64,000 nt of DNA from Streptomyces sp. PsTaAH-137 (GCF_003259365.1 NZ_QLLY01000002.1:434001-498000), one strand, 5' to 3'; shown: positions 33,311 through 42,064, numbered from the stretch's first letter. Made by a program: numbers and translations. The notes: generated by a model not told the origin, from the letters alone.

Positions 33311-34957
33311 ATGGTCGCCTTGCCGAAGCAGAAGAGCTCGTACGACGCGGGGACCGCCGCGCAGCGCTGTGACCCGTATCCGGCGGTGACAGTGGACGCG
33401 GCGGGCACCGTGGTGTCCTACAACCAGCAGGCCGCCGACCTGCTCGCCCGGATACGGGTCGGGGCGGCTCTGCCCGAAGTGGCTCCCGCCTGGCTGGCCG
33501 AGGCCCATCTGCGGCACGCGGGCGGCGGCCGGGGCGAGCCCTCGGCCTGGGCGGGCGGCCGGATCGGCGAGCTGCGCGTGAAGGCGCTCGCCGGGCCGGG
33601 CGCCGCCGGGACGGTGACCTGGTGGCTGGTGAGCGACAGCGCCCCGGCCGCCGCCGCCCAGGAGCTGGCGCGGGAGCGAGCGAGAGCGGCGGTGCTCCAG
33701 GAGCTGTCGTCGGACCTGCTCGCCTCGCTCGACGTGGCGCACTGCCGTGAGGTGACCGTGCGGCGGGCGGCCCGGCAGCTGGCCGACGCCGCGGTCCTGG
33801 TCGGCATGAGCGACGGGCGCGACTTCCCCGTCACGCGGTGCACCGCGGGCGGGCCGGTGACGGAGGAGCGGATCGCCCTGGAGACCGGCCAACTGCCGGG
33901 CCTGGCAGAGGCGTTGCGCGGGCTGCCCACGGTGTCCTCCGCCTGGATCGATCCGGGTGCGGTGCCGTCGTGGGCGGTGCCCGAGGGGTTCGTGGGCGAG
34001 GCCGCCGCGATCGGCGCGGTGCTCGTGGTGCCGCTGCCCGGGCACGGCGCCCCGGCGGGCTGCCTGATCCTGCTGCGCCATCCCGAGGGGTCGCCGTTCA
34101 GCCCCGCCGAGGAGCGCTTCGCGCGGCTCTTCGCGGCCCGCGCGGGCGCCGCCCTCTCCCTCGCCCGCAGTCACGCGCGCCAGGCCCGCTTCACGGACGC
34201 GATGCTGCGCGATCTGCTGCCGCCCGCCCTCGGCCGGGTGCACGGCATCGGCTTCGCCGGCCGCTACCGCAGCTCGACCGCGGGCGAGCGCGTCGGCGGC
34301 GACTTCTACGACCTGTATCCCGCGGCCGCGCCGGGGGCCGAGACCGTCGCGGTCCTCGGCGACGTGTGCGGCAAGGGGATCGAGGCCGCGGTCGTGGCCG
34401 GCCTGGTGCGGCACGCGCTGGGGGCACTGGTGCCGCTCGCCGCCGACCACACCCGGCTGCTGGCCCTGCTCAACAGGGCGCTGCTGGCCGCGCGGAAGAC
34501 GCCCTTCGTGACGCTCGTCCTGGTCAGCGCCGTGCGCGAGGGTGCGCGGGTGCGGCTGCGCGTCTCCAGCGCGGGCCATCCCGCCCCGCTCGTGGTGCGT
34601 GCGACCGGCCGGGTCGAGCAGGCTCCGGTCAGCGGGACGCTGCTCGGCGCGATCGACGACCTGGAGTTCGTGACCGCCGACATCGTCCTGGAGCCGGGCG
34701 ACACCTGCCTGTTGTACTCCGACGGCATCACCGAGGCGCGCGGCGGACCGCTCGGCGACGTGCTGTTCGGCGAGGACCGGCTGCGCGCGGTACTGGCCCC
34801 CTGCGCGGGCATGCCGCCCGAGGCCGTCACCGAGCACGTGCAGATGATCGCCGCCCAGTGGCTGGGCGACGGCCCGCACGACGACATGGCCGTCATGGCG
34901 ATCGGCGCACCGGGACGCCCGGCCGCGCCCGGGACGCGCCAGACCAAGGAAATGTGA
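33311..34957 (+). CDS. PAS-GAF-SpoIIE (PP2C) serine phosphatase
   Basis: 548 residues from ATG 33311, after AGGGGG. Residues about 15-110 resemble a PAS domain (YPAVTVDAAGTVVSYNQQAADLLARI), about 120-290 a GAF domain (AVLQELSSDLLASLD; AIGAVLVVPLPGHG; LFAARAGAALSLARSHAR), and about 310-545 a SpoIIE phosphatase with metal ligands in VGGDFYDLYP, LGDVCGKGIEAAVVA, LYSDGITEARGG and PHDDMAVMAIG. Such enzymes dephosphorylate anti-sigma-factor antagonists. Only 28 nt separate it from the B12-binding gene, which suggests a light- or B12-controlled partner switch. No kinase/antagonist pair is adjacent. Confidence 0.92.
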   Translation: MVALPKQKSSYDAGTAAQRCDPYPAVTVDAAGTVVSYNQQAADLLARIRVGAALPEVAPAWLAEAHLRHAGGGRGEPSAWAGGRIGELRVKALAGPGAAGTVTWWLVSDSAPAAAAQELARERARAAVLQELSSDLLASLDVAHCREVTVRRAARQLADAAVLVGMSDGRDFPVTRCTAGGPVTEERIALETGQLPGLAEALRGLPTVSSAWIDPGAVPSWAVPEGFVGEAAAIGAVLVVPLPGHGAPAGCLILLRHPEGSPFSPAEERFARLFAARAGAALSLARSHARQARFTDAMLRDLLPPALGRVHGIGFAGRYRSSTAGERVGGDFYDLYPAAAPGAETVAVLGDVCGKGIEAAVVAGLVRHALGALVPLAADHTRLLALLNRALLAARKTPFVTLVLVSAVREGARVRLRVSSAGHPAPLVVRATGRVEQAPVSGTLLGAIDDLEFVTADIVLEPGDTCLLYSDGITEARGGPLGDVLFGEDRLRAVLAPCAGMPPEAVTEHVQMIAAQWLGDGPHDDMAVMAIGAPGRPAAPGTRQTKEM

Positions 34958-34985
34958 ACGACCAGGCCCGGAAAGGGTGAGCCAC

Positions 34986-36071
34986 GTGACCGGTGGCGCG
35001 AAGAACGATGTCCCCTCCTCGCTCGCCGAGCCGCGCGAGCGCCTGTGGCAGGCGCTCCACGCGGGCGACGAGACGCGTGCCGTCGCCGTGGTGCGCGGCG
35101 CGCTCGGCGCGGACACACCGACGGCGGAGCGGATGCGGGCCGCGGGCGAACGGGTCCTGCTCGACCTGATCGCGCCGGTCCAGGAACGGCTGGGCGCGGC
35201 CTGGGCGGCGAACGACATCACGGTGGCGCAGGAGCACGCCGGTACGGCGATCAGTGAGCGGTGCGTCGCGGCCGTCGTCGACGCCACCGCCCCGGCGCGG
35301 CCCGGCAGTTCGGCGGGCCGGGTCGTCGTGGCGTGTGTCGACGGCGAATGGCACGCGCTGCCCGCGCGGCTGGTCAGCGAGGTGCTGCGGCTGCGGGGCT
35401 GGCGCGTCGACTATCTCGGGGCGCACGTCCCGACCGAGCACCTGGTGGCCCACGCCCGGTACACCCGTGCCCAGGCGGTGCTGCTCTCGTCGTCCGTCGA
35501 GGTGCTGCTGCCCGCCGCCCACAACGCGATCAGCTCGTGCCAGGGCGCGGGCTTCCCGGTGATCGCCGGGGGCCCCGCGTTCGGTCCGCAGGGGCGCTAC
35601 GCCCGGCTGATGCGGGCGGAGTGGGCCGGGGACGCGCCCGGCGCGGCCGACCTGCTCGCCGGGAGCCCGCGGCAGCCCGTGTCGCCCGCGATCCGGCCGC
35701 CCGAGGCGGACCTGCCGCACCTGGGCGACGAGGAGTACACCATGGTCCGCCAGGCCAAGCGGCAGCTGGTCAAGCAGGCCCTGGCCGACGTCCAGGAGAG
35801 CTTCCCCGAGATGCGCTGGTACAACCGGTACCAGAACGAGCGCACCGCCGAGGACATCGACCACATCGTCACGTACCTCGCCACCGCCCTCTACGTCGAC
35901 TGCGCGGACCTGTTCGCCCGGTTCCTCGCGTGGTCCGCGGACATCCTGAACGCACGCGGTGTCCCGGCGCGCTGCCTGCTCCCGGCGCTGGACTCGCTCT
36001 CGGGCCAACTCAAGGACTTCCCGCGGGTGTTCGGCATCCTTCACGACGCACGTCTCGTACTCGATCCGTAG
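34986..36071 (+). CDS. B12-binding photoreceptor-like protein (CarH/AerR type, no DNA-binding domain)
   Basis: 361 residues from GTG 34986 (AAAGGG 6-8 nt upstream); GTG 34977 also fits. The N-terminal four-helix module holds W-x9-E-H (WAANDITVAQEH), the signature of CarH-type adenosylcobalamin photosensors. The Rossmann module follows: VVVACVDGEWHALPARLVSEVLRLRGWRVDYLG, with His in E-x-H as the probable lower cobalt ligand, then LLSSSVEVLLPAAHNAI and VIAGGPAFGPQG. The last 120 residues are helical, of unknown type (YTMVRQAKRQLVKQALADVQESFPEMRWYNRYQN). There is no MerR domain, so it should signal by protein contact, most simply with the phosphatase encoded 28 nt upstream. Confidence 0.88.
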   Translation: MTGGAKNDVPSSLAEPRERLWQALHAGDETRAVAVVRGALGADTPTAERMRAAGERVLLDLIAPVQERLGAAWAANDITVAQEHAGTAISERCVAAVVDATAPARPGSSAGRVVVACVDGEWHALPARLVSEVLRLRGWRVDYLGAHVPTEHLVAHARYTRAQAVLLSSSVEVLLPAAHNAISSCQGAGFPVIAGGPAFGPQGRYARLMRAEWAGDAPGAADLLAGSPRQPVSPAIRPPEADLPHLGDEEYTMVRQAKRQLVKQALADVQESFPEMRWYNRYQNERTAEDIDHIVTYLATALYVDCADLFARFLAWSADILNARGVPARCLLPALDSLSGQLKDFPRVFGILHDARLVLDP

Positions 36072-36117
36072 CCGGAAGCGATCCCCGACGCCAACGCCGT
36101 GCCATAAATGACTCGCC

Positions 36118-36149
36118 ATGGTGCCACTGATGTGCCATAGTGGCACCAT
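36118..36149. promoter_or_regulatory. 11-bp inverted repeat before the GtrA-like gene
   Basis: ATGGTGCCACT (36118-36128) and AGTGGCACCAT (36139-36149) are perfect complements 10 bp apart. GTGCCA occurs again at 36099 and 36133 in the same stretch. The block lies 46-78 bp before the gene at 36196 and is more like an operator with several half-sites than a terminator. Confidence 0.65.
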
Positions 36150-36195
36150 TGGCGGCGCACAGTGGCGCGCCGGGTCATCGACGGGGGTGGGGATC

Positions 36196-36693
36196 ATGGA
36201 GAAGGTACGGGGAAGCGAGCGCACGGCACCCGGGGCCATCGTGGCGTTCGCCCGCTTCACGGTGTGCGGGGGCGGCGTGGGGGTCGCCTCCAGCTTCGCG
36301 GTCGCGGTCGTCGCCGACCGGCTCCCCTGGGCGCTGGCCAACGCGCTGGTCACGGTGGTCTCCACGCTGCTCGCCACCGAGCTGCACGCCCGGTTCACCT
36401 TCGGTGCGGGCGGCCGGGCGAGCTGGAGCCAGCACGTGCAGTCGGCCGGGTCGGCGGCGGGCGCGTACGCGGTGACCTGCCTGGCGGTGATCGGCCTGCG
36501 GCACCTGGTGGACTCGCCGAGCGCGGTCCTGGAGCAGGTCGTCTATCTGTCCGCCTCCGCGCTCACCGGGGTCGCCCGGTTCGCGGTGCTGCGTCTCGTG
36601 ACCTTCGCCCGCGACCGGGCGAAGGCACCGGCCGCCGTCCGCCCGCTGCCCGCACAGCCGGTCCGCGCCGCCGGACTCTGCCCCGCCGCCTGA
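36196..36693 (+). CDS. GtrA-like membrane protein
   Basis: 165 residues from ATG 36196, with GGTGGGG just upstream; the longer frame would run through the inverted repeat. Four hydrophobic helices are arranged as in GtrA: FARFTVCGGGVGVASSFAVAVVADRL, ALANALVTVVSTLLATELHARFTF, AGAYAVTCLAVIGLRHLV and VYLSASALTGVARFAVLRLVTF. The RFTF and FAVLRLVTF ends correspond to the FxxNRxWTF and RFxxxRxWVF signatures of GtrA flippase-like proteins, which help move lipid-linked sugars. No glycosyltransferase is adjacent. It is convergent with pepE, 4 bp away. Confidence 0.82.
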   Translation: MEKVRGSERTAPGAIVAFARFTVCGGGVGVASSFAVAVVADRLPWALANALVTVVSTLLATELHARFTFGAGGRASWSQHVQSAGSAAGAYAVTCLAVIGLRHLVDSPSAVLEQVVYLSASALTGVARFAVLRLVTFARDRAKAPAAVRPLPAQPVRAAGLCPAA

Positions 36694-36697
36694 CGCC

Positions 36698-37417
36698 TCA
36701 GGCGTCGAAGTGCGGCTCGCCGCGCAGGAGTTCGGAGACGTCGGAGCCGGTGGGCAGCTCACGCGGCTCGGCGCCGCGGCGGAACAGCCGGGCGGCGCGC
36801 TCGCCGAGCACCGTCGCCCGGTCCCCGTCGACCCGCAGCCAGGAGCCCTCGCGCAGCCCGAGCACGGGCACGTCGTTCTCCTCCAGGAACTCGGTCAGCC
36901 GCTCCTCGCGGGTCTCGCCCTTGTGCGTGGAGGACGGGTCGGGGTCGAGGTAGTGCGGGTTGATCTGGAAGGGGACCAGGCCCAGCGTCTCGAAGGACGG
37001 CGGCTGCACGATCGGCATGTCGTTGGTCGTCCGGAGGGTGGGCGCGGCCATGTTGGTGCCGGCGCTGGCACCCATGTACGGCAGCCCGTCGCCGACGGCC
37101 TTGATCAGGGCGTCCCGCAGGCCCGTCCGGTACAGCGCGCTCAGCAGCCGGAAGGAGTTGCCGCCCCCGACGAACACCGCGTCGGCCGACTGGAGTTGAG
37201 CCAGCGGGTCGCCGCCCTCGTGCACGCCGTGCACATCGATGCCCGCACCCTCCAGCGCGCCGCGCACCTTCGCCGTGTAGGCGTCGTGGTCGGCGAGCGC
37301 GTACGGCACGAACGCGAGCCGGGCCCGCGCGGGCAGGAAGCCGGTGACGGTGTCCAGGGCGTGGGCGAGGTAACCCTGGCCGTACTGGGTGGAGTTGGAG
37401 AGCAGCAGCAGGTTCAC
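36698..37417 (-). CDS. pepE: Peptidase E (alpha-aspartyl dipeptidase)
   Basis: 239 residues. It shows the S51 signatures: LLLLSNSTQYGQGYLAHA at the start, FVGGGNSFRLLSAL, the nucleophile Ser in YMGASAGTNMAAPTLRTTNDMPI, and the catalytic region NPHYLDP with His. It hydrolyses dipeptides with N-terminal aspartate in the cytoplasm. Length equals that of the E. coli and Salmonella enzymes. It is followed on the same strand by nothing close; the IclR gene upstream ends 38 bp away and could be co-transcribed. Confidence 0.95.
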   Translation of the reverse strand: MNLLLLSNSTQYGQGYLAHALDTVTGFLPARARLAFVPYALADHDAYTAKVRGALEGAGIDVHGVHEGGDPLAQLQSADAVFVGGGNSFRLLSALYRTGLRDALIKAVGDGLPYMGASAGTNMAAPTLRTTNDMPIVQPPSFETLGLVPFQINPHYLDPDPSSTHKGETREERLTEFLEENDVPVLGLREGSWLRVDGDRATVLGERAARLFRRGAEPRELPTGSDVSELLRGEPHFDA

Positions 37418-37454
37418 GAGCGGGTCGCTCCTATCGGCGGTGGTGCGGGGGTGA

Positions 37455-38270
37455 TCAGTCGGCGCGGGTGCGGCGCCGGTTCTGGGGCGGGTGGGTGAGG
37501 CGCTGCTCCAGGAGGCGGGCCGCCTTGCGCAGCGCGTCGAGCCGGTCGTCGGGCCCGTCGGGGAAGCGCTCCTTGGCGGCGCCGAGGCTGAGGCTCCCGT
37601 AGGGCTCGCGCCCGAGGAACACGGGCACGGCGATCGTGCCGATCCCGGCGTCGTACTCGCCGACCGTCCAGGCGTACCCCTGGGCGCGGACGGTGCGGAA
37701 CTCCCGCTCCAGCTCGTCCGGTTCGGTCACCGTGCGCTCGGTGAAGCGGGCCATGGGGCGGCCCCGGAAGAGCCGGTGGCGCTGCTCGTCGGGCAGGAAC
37801 GCGTAGTACGACTTGCTGGTGGCGCCCGCGTGCGCCGGGTACAGCTCGCCGACCAGCGGGTAGTAGCGCAGCGGCCCCGACTCGCCCTCCACGGCCGCGA
37901 CGCAGCGCATGTGGAAGTTGTCGGGCAGGCAGAACAGGACCGTGTCACCGGTCGCCGCGCGCAGCTCCTCCAGGACCGGTCCGGCGAGCAGTTCCAGTGA
38001 GCCCGAGCGCTCCCACAGGCGGCCGAGCCGGAGCACGGCCGGGCCGATGCGGTAGCGCCGGGTCGCCGGGTCCGAGACGAGGAAGCCGCGCCCGGCCAGC
38101 GTGGAGAGCAGGCGCTGCGCGACCGAGGTGTCCCAGCCGAACTCCGTGGCGACCTCGGTGACGCCCCAGTCCGGCCGGGTCCGCTCGAACGCGAGGAGCA
38201 CGAGGAGCGCCCGGTCGACGGTCTGGAGAGCGCCGGCCGGGGTCTTCCGGTCCAGCGGGATCTCGGTCAC
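37455..38270 (-). CDS. IclR family transcriptional regulator
   Basis: 271 residues. Winged helix at residues 15-70 (LQTVDRALLVLLAFERTRPDWGVTEVATEFGWDTSVAQRLLSTLAGRGFL), then an IclR effector domain (ELRAATGDTVLFCLPDNFHMRCVAAVEGESGPLRYYPLVGELYPAHAGATSKSYYAFL; RAQGYAWTVGEYDAGIGTIAVPVF). It is divergent from the DUF1177 operon over 130 bp, the classic arrangement for control of a catabolic operon. The gap contains GCAAATAACGGGAAACAGTTGC (38297-38318), an imperfect dyad that may be its site. Confidence 0.92.
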   Translation of the reverse strand: MTEIPLDRKTPAGALQTVDRALLVLLAFERTRPDWGVTEVATEFGWDTSVAQRLLSTLAGRGFLVSDPATRRYRIGPAVLRLGRLWERSGSLELLAGPVLEELRAATGDTVLFCLPDNFHMRCVAAVEGESGPLRYYPLVGELYPAHAGATSKSYYAFLPDEQRHRLFRGRPMARFTERTVTEPDELEREFRTVRAQGYAWTVGEYDAGIGTIAVPVFLGREPYGSLSLGAAKERFPDGPDDRLDALRKAARLLEQRLTHPPQNRRRTRAD

Positions 38271-38400
38271 CGCATCTCACCATCCAGACCCTTATTGCAA
38301 ATAACGGGAAACAGTTGCCGACAACGCTATCCGATCCCGAATCTGCTGTCAGCACCGGTGGAAACCGCGACCGGGCGCAGCGCAGTGAGAGGGACCCCGC

Positions 38401-39354
38401 ATGCTGAAGTACGTCCTGGATGTCGTCGATCTGCTGGACGACCCCGACGCCGACGGCAAGCGCGCCGTCGCCTACCTCGACTCGGTCGCGGGCCCGGAGG
38501 GCTCCGGCGCCGAGGTCACCACGGTGGAGGGCGAGCGCGGCTCGACCGACTTCGTGCTCGTCCGCATCCCGGGCGCCAAGGGCCGCAGCCGCGGCGGCAG
38601 CGCCCGCACGCTCGGTGTCGTCGGCCGCCTCGGCGGGGTCGGCGCCCGGCCCGAGATGACCGGCCTGGTCTCGGACGCGGACGGCGCCGCCGCCGCGCTC
38701 GCCACCGCCGCCAAGCTGCTCGACATGCGCCGTCGCGGCGACGTGCTCGACGGCGACGTCGTCGTCGCCACGCACGTCTGCCCGGACGCGCCGACCGCGC
38801 CGCACGACCCGGTGCCGTTCATGGACTCGCCGGTCGACATCGCGACGATGAACCGGCACGAGGTGACCGCCGACATGGAGGCCGTGCTCTCCATCGATAC
38901 CACCAAGGGCAACCGCGTCATCAACCACAAGGGCCTCGCCCTGTCCCCCACCGTCAAGGAGGGGTGGGTGCTGCGGGTGAGCGAGGAGCTGGGCGAGCTG
39001 CTTGCCGTCGTCACCGGTGAGCCGTTGGTCACTTATCCCGTGACCACGCAGGACATCACGCCGTACGGTAACGGTGCACACCACATCAATTCGATCCTCC
39101 AGCCGGCCACGGCGACCGCCGCCCCGGTCGTCGGCCTCGCGGTCACCTCGGCCGCGGCGGTCCCCGGCTGCCAGACCGGCGCCAGCCACGAGACGGACAT
39201 CGCGGCCGCGGCCCGGTTCGCCGTCGAGACCGCGAAGGCCTTCGGCGGCGGGCGCCTGAACTTCCACGACGCCGAGGAGTTCGGCGCCCTCGTGAGCCGC
39301 TACGGCCCGCTCACCCACCTCCAGACCCTCGGCAACGCACCCTCGGAGTCGTGA
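38401..39354 (+). CDS. DUF1177 family protein
   Basis: 317 residues, ATG 38401 preceded by GAGAGGGA. Sequence follows the DUF1177 family along its length: YVLDVVDLLDDPDADGKRAVAYLDS at the start, LGVVGRLGGVGARPEMTGLVSDADGA, VVVATHVCPDAPTAPHDPVPFMDSPV and CQTGASHETDIAAAARFAVETAKAFGGG. Conserved His, Cys and Asp residues (HVCPDAPTAPHDP; GASHETD) suggest a metallohydrolase, but no member has an established reaction that I know. It starts an operon with a nucleobase-type permease and an M20 hydrolase, under an IclR regulator, so a catabolic role for an imported amide is likely. Confidence 0.85.
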   Translation: MLKYVLDVVDLLDDPDADGKRAVAYLDSVAGPEGSGAEVTTVEGERGSTDFVLVRIPGAKGRSRGGSARTLGVVGRLGGVGARPEMTGLVSDADGAAAALATAAKLLDMRRRGDVLDGDVVVATHVCPDAPTAPHDPVPFMDSPVDIATMNRHEVTADMEAVLSIDTTKGNRVINHKGLALSPTVKEGWVLRVSEELGELLAVVTGEPLVTYPVTTQDITPYGNGAHHINSILQPATATAAPVVGLAVTSAAAVPGCQTGASHETDIAAAARFAVETAKAFGGGRLNFHDAEEFGALVSRYGPLTHLQTLGNAPSES

Positions 39355-39358
39355 CGCC

Positions 39359-40723
39359 ATGGCCACCACGAAGAAGAACGTGGGCAGCGACGACTACGCG
39401 CTGTCCAGAGTCCCCCGGGACAAGCGGCTCGGCTTCTGGACGATGCTGCTCCAGTGGCTCGCCCAGTCCGGCTCGATCTCGCAGTTCACGCTGGGCGCCA
39501 CCATCGGCGTCGGCATGACCTTCGGCGACGCCTTCCTCGCGTTCACGCTCGGCGCGGTCATCCTCGAAGTCGTCATCTTCCTGATCGGCTTCGCGGGGAT
39601 GCGCGAGGGGCTGTCGACACCGCTGCTGACCCGCTGGGTCGGCTTCGGGCGCAACGGCTCGGCGCTGGTCAGCTTCGTCATCGCGGTCAGCCTGGTGGGC
39701 TGGTTCGGGGTGCAGAACACGATCTTCGGCAACAGCGTCTCGTCACTGGTCGGCGGCCCGTCGTGGCTGTGGTGCGTCGTCGCGGGCCTCGCCATCACGG
39801 TCCTCGTCATCTTCGGCTTCCGCTACATGGCGGTCTTCGCGAAGATCGTGACGCCTCTCTTCTTCGCGATGGTCGCCTGGTCCGTGATCGACGCGCTCAG
39901 CGAGCACTCGCTCGGCGATCTCATCAGCTCGCCGCCGCCGGGCCAGGCGATCCCGCTCTCGGTCGCCGCCACCGCCATCGCGGGCGGCTACATGACCGGC
40001 GCGATCGTCGCCCCGGAGATGACCCGCTACAACAAGAAGGGCAGCCACGTCTTCCTCCAGACGGCGTCCTCGATGATCCTCTCCGAGTACATCGTCGGCC
40101 TGACCGGCGTGCTGCTCGGCCACCTGGTCAAGAGCAACGAGGTCTCGCAGATCGTGCTCTCCACGTCCGGCGTCTTCGGTGTCCTCGTCGTCCTGATGTC
40201 GACCGCGAAGATCAACGACTGGAACCTGTACGGCTCCTCGCTCGGCGTCGTCAACTTCTTCCAGGTCGTCTTCAAGAAGCGCCTGCACCGCGGCGCCGTC
40301 ACCATCGGGCTCGGCATCGCGGGCACGCTGCTCTCGGCGGTCGGCATCATGACCCACTTCACCGACTTCCTGACCGTGCTCGGCGTGGCCGTCCCGCCCA
40401 TCGGCGGCATCGTCGTCGCCGAGTACTGGGTGGTGCGCCGGATGCGCGGCCCGCTCGACGCGACCCGCGACGCGGGCACCCTGCCCACGACCTCCCCGAC
40501 CTGGGTCCCGATGTCCCTCGTGATCTGGGCCGCCGCCTTCTGCGTCGGCAAGTTCTACGACGGCGGCATCCCGGCCCTGAACTCCCTGGCCACCGCGTTC
40601 GTCCTCTACACCGTGCTCGGGCTGCTCGGCTGGGTCAGGACGTACGGCACCACCACCCTGGCCGACGACGAGGACGAGGCCCGTCCCGTCGCCGCCGAGC
40701 ACACCCCCGTAGGAGCGGCATGA
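39359..40723 (+). CDS. NCS1 family permease (CodB-like)
   Basis: 454 residues with about 12 hydrophobic helices; starts 4 nt after the DUF1177 stop. The N-terminal GFWTMLLQWLAQSGSISQFTLGATIGVGMTFGDAFLAFTLGAVILEVVIFLIGFAGMREGLSTPLL and the segment GWFGVQNTIFGNSV match cytosine permease/CodB-type members of the nucleobase:cation symporter-1 family. Substrates in the family include cytosine, allantoin, hydantoins and thiamine. Here the neighbours (DUF1177, M20) suggest a cyclic amide or ureide. Its stop overlaps the M20 start (ATGA). Confidence 0.9.
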   Translation: MATTKKNVGSDDYALSRVPRDKRLGFWTMLLQWLAQSGSISQFTLGATIGVGMTFGDAFLAFTLGAVILEVVIFLIGFAGMREGLSTPLLTRWVGFGRNGSALVSFVIAVSLVGWFGVQNTIFGNSVSSLVGGPSWLWCVVAGLAITVLVIFGFRYMAVFAKIVTPLFFAMVAWSVIDALSEHSLGDLISSPPPGQAIPLSVAATAIAGGYMTGAIVAPEMTRYNKKGSHVFLQTASSMILSEYIVGLTGVLLGHLVKSNEVSQIVLSTSGVFGVLVVLMSTAKINDWNLYGSSLGVVNFFQVVFKKRLHRGAVTIGLGIAGTLLSAVGIMTHFTDFLTVLGVAVPPIGGIVVAEYWVVRRMRGPLDATRDAGTLPTTSPTWVPMSLVIWAAAFCVGKFYDGGIPALNSLATAFVLYTVLGLLGWVRTYGTTTLADDEDEARPVAAEHTPVGAA

Positions 40724-42030
40724 CCACCCTCGCCTCCCCGGACGCCGAACGCGAAGTCGTCGAGCTCTGCGCCGAGCTGATCCGCTTCGACACCTCCAAC
40801 CCGACGAGTGACGAGCGGGCCTGCGCCCGCTGGGTCGCGGCCACCCTCGCCGAGGTCGGCATCGCCTCCGAGTTCGTGGAGAGCGCGCCGGGCCGGGCCA
40901 GCGTCATCGCCCGCATCGAGGGCGCCGACCGTTCGCGGGGCGCCCTGCTGGTCCACGGCCACCTGGACGTCGTACCGGCCGACGCGGCCGAGTGGCAGGT
41001 GCCGCCGTTCTCCGGCGAGATCCGCGACGGCTATCTGTGGGGCCGCGGCGCCATCGACATGAAGGACACGGTGGCCGTCATGCTGGCCACCGCCCGCCAC
41101 TTCGCGCGTACGGGCGTCAGGCCGGCCCGCGATCTGGTGCTCGCGTTCCTCGCCGACGAGGAAGCGGGCGGCAAGTTCGGCGCGCACTGGCTCGTCGAGC
41201 ACCGCCCCGACCTGTTCGAGGGCGTGACGGAGGCGATCGGCGAGGGCGGCGGATTCAGTTACGCGCTCGACGACACCCGGCGCCTCTACCCGATCGAGAA
41301 CGCCCAGCGCGGCATGGCGTGGATGGAGCTGACCGCGACCGGGCGGGCCGGGCACGGCTCCTCCCCCAACGACGAGAACGCGGTGACCGACCTCGCCGAG
41401 TCCCTCACCCGCATCGGCCGCCACACGTTCCCGGTCCGCCTGATCGAGCCGGTGCGCGCCCTGCTCCAGGAGGCCGCAGACCTCCAGGACATCGCGATCG
41501 ACTTCGAGGCCGAGGACCTGGACGCCGAGCTGGCCAGGCTGGGCCATGTCGCGGACTTCATGCAGGTGGTGCTCCGCAACTCCGCGAACCCCACCATGTT
41601 CACCGCCGGATACCAGACCAACGTCATTCCGGGCCGGGCGACGGCCCGCGTCGACGGCCGGTTCCTGCCCGGACACGAGCAGGAACTCATCGACGCCATC
41701 GACGAGTTGCTGCTGCCGTCGGTCACCCGCGAGTGGGTCAACCACGACATCGCCATGGAGACGACGTTCGACGGTCCGCTCGTCGACGCCATGTGCGCGG
41801 CCGTGCGCGCCGAGGACCCGGACGGCCACCCGGTGCCGTACTGCAACCCCGGCGGCACCGACGCGAAGGCCTTCACCAAGCTGGGCATCCGCTGCTTCGG
41901 CTTCAAGGGCCTGAAGCTGCCCGCCGACCTGGACTACGGGCGCCTCTTCCACGGCGTCGACGAGCGGGTGCCGCTGGAGGGCCTGCGGTTCGGGGTCCGG
42001 GTGATGACCCGGCTGTGGCAGGGCTGCTGA
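40720..42030 (+). CDS. M20 family metallohydrolase (ArgE/DapE-like)
   Basis: 436 residues from ATG 40720, overlapping the permease stop. The two-zinc site of M20 enzymes is visible: LVHGHLDVVPADA (first His and Asp), GRGAIDMKD (bridging Asp), FLADEEAGG (catalytic Glu-Glu), EGGG, and CNPGGTDAKAF with LFHGVDERVP near the C-terminus (last His). The dimerisation domain lies between residues about 200 and 350. Likely hydrolyses an N-acyl or carbamoyl amino acid or dipeptide made from the substrate taken up by the NCS1 permease. Confidence 0.92.
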   Translation: MTTLASPDAEREVVELCAELIRFDTSNPTSDERACARWVAATLAEVGIASEFVESAPGRASVIARIEGADRSRGALLVHGHLDVVPADAAEWQVPPFSGEIRDGYLWGRGAIDMKDTVAVMLATARHFARTGVRPARDLVLAFLADEEAGGKFGAHWLVEHRPDLFEGVTEAIGEGGGFSYALDDTRRLYPIENAQRGMAWMELTATGRAGHGSSPNDENAVTDLAESLTRIGRHTFPVRLIEPVRALLQEAADLQDIAIDFEAEDLDAELARLGHVADFMQVVLRNSANPTMFTAGYQTNVIPGRATARVDGRFLPGHEQELIDAIDELLLPSVTREWVNHDIAMETTFDGPLVDAMCAAVRAEDPDGHPVPYCNPGGTDAKAFTKLGIRCFGFKGLKLPADLDYGRLFHGVDERVPLEGLRFGVRVMTRLWQGC

Positions 42031-42064
42031 CCTGCCGCCCGGCGGCGTACGGCAGCATGTGGGC

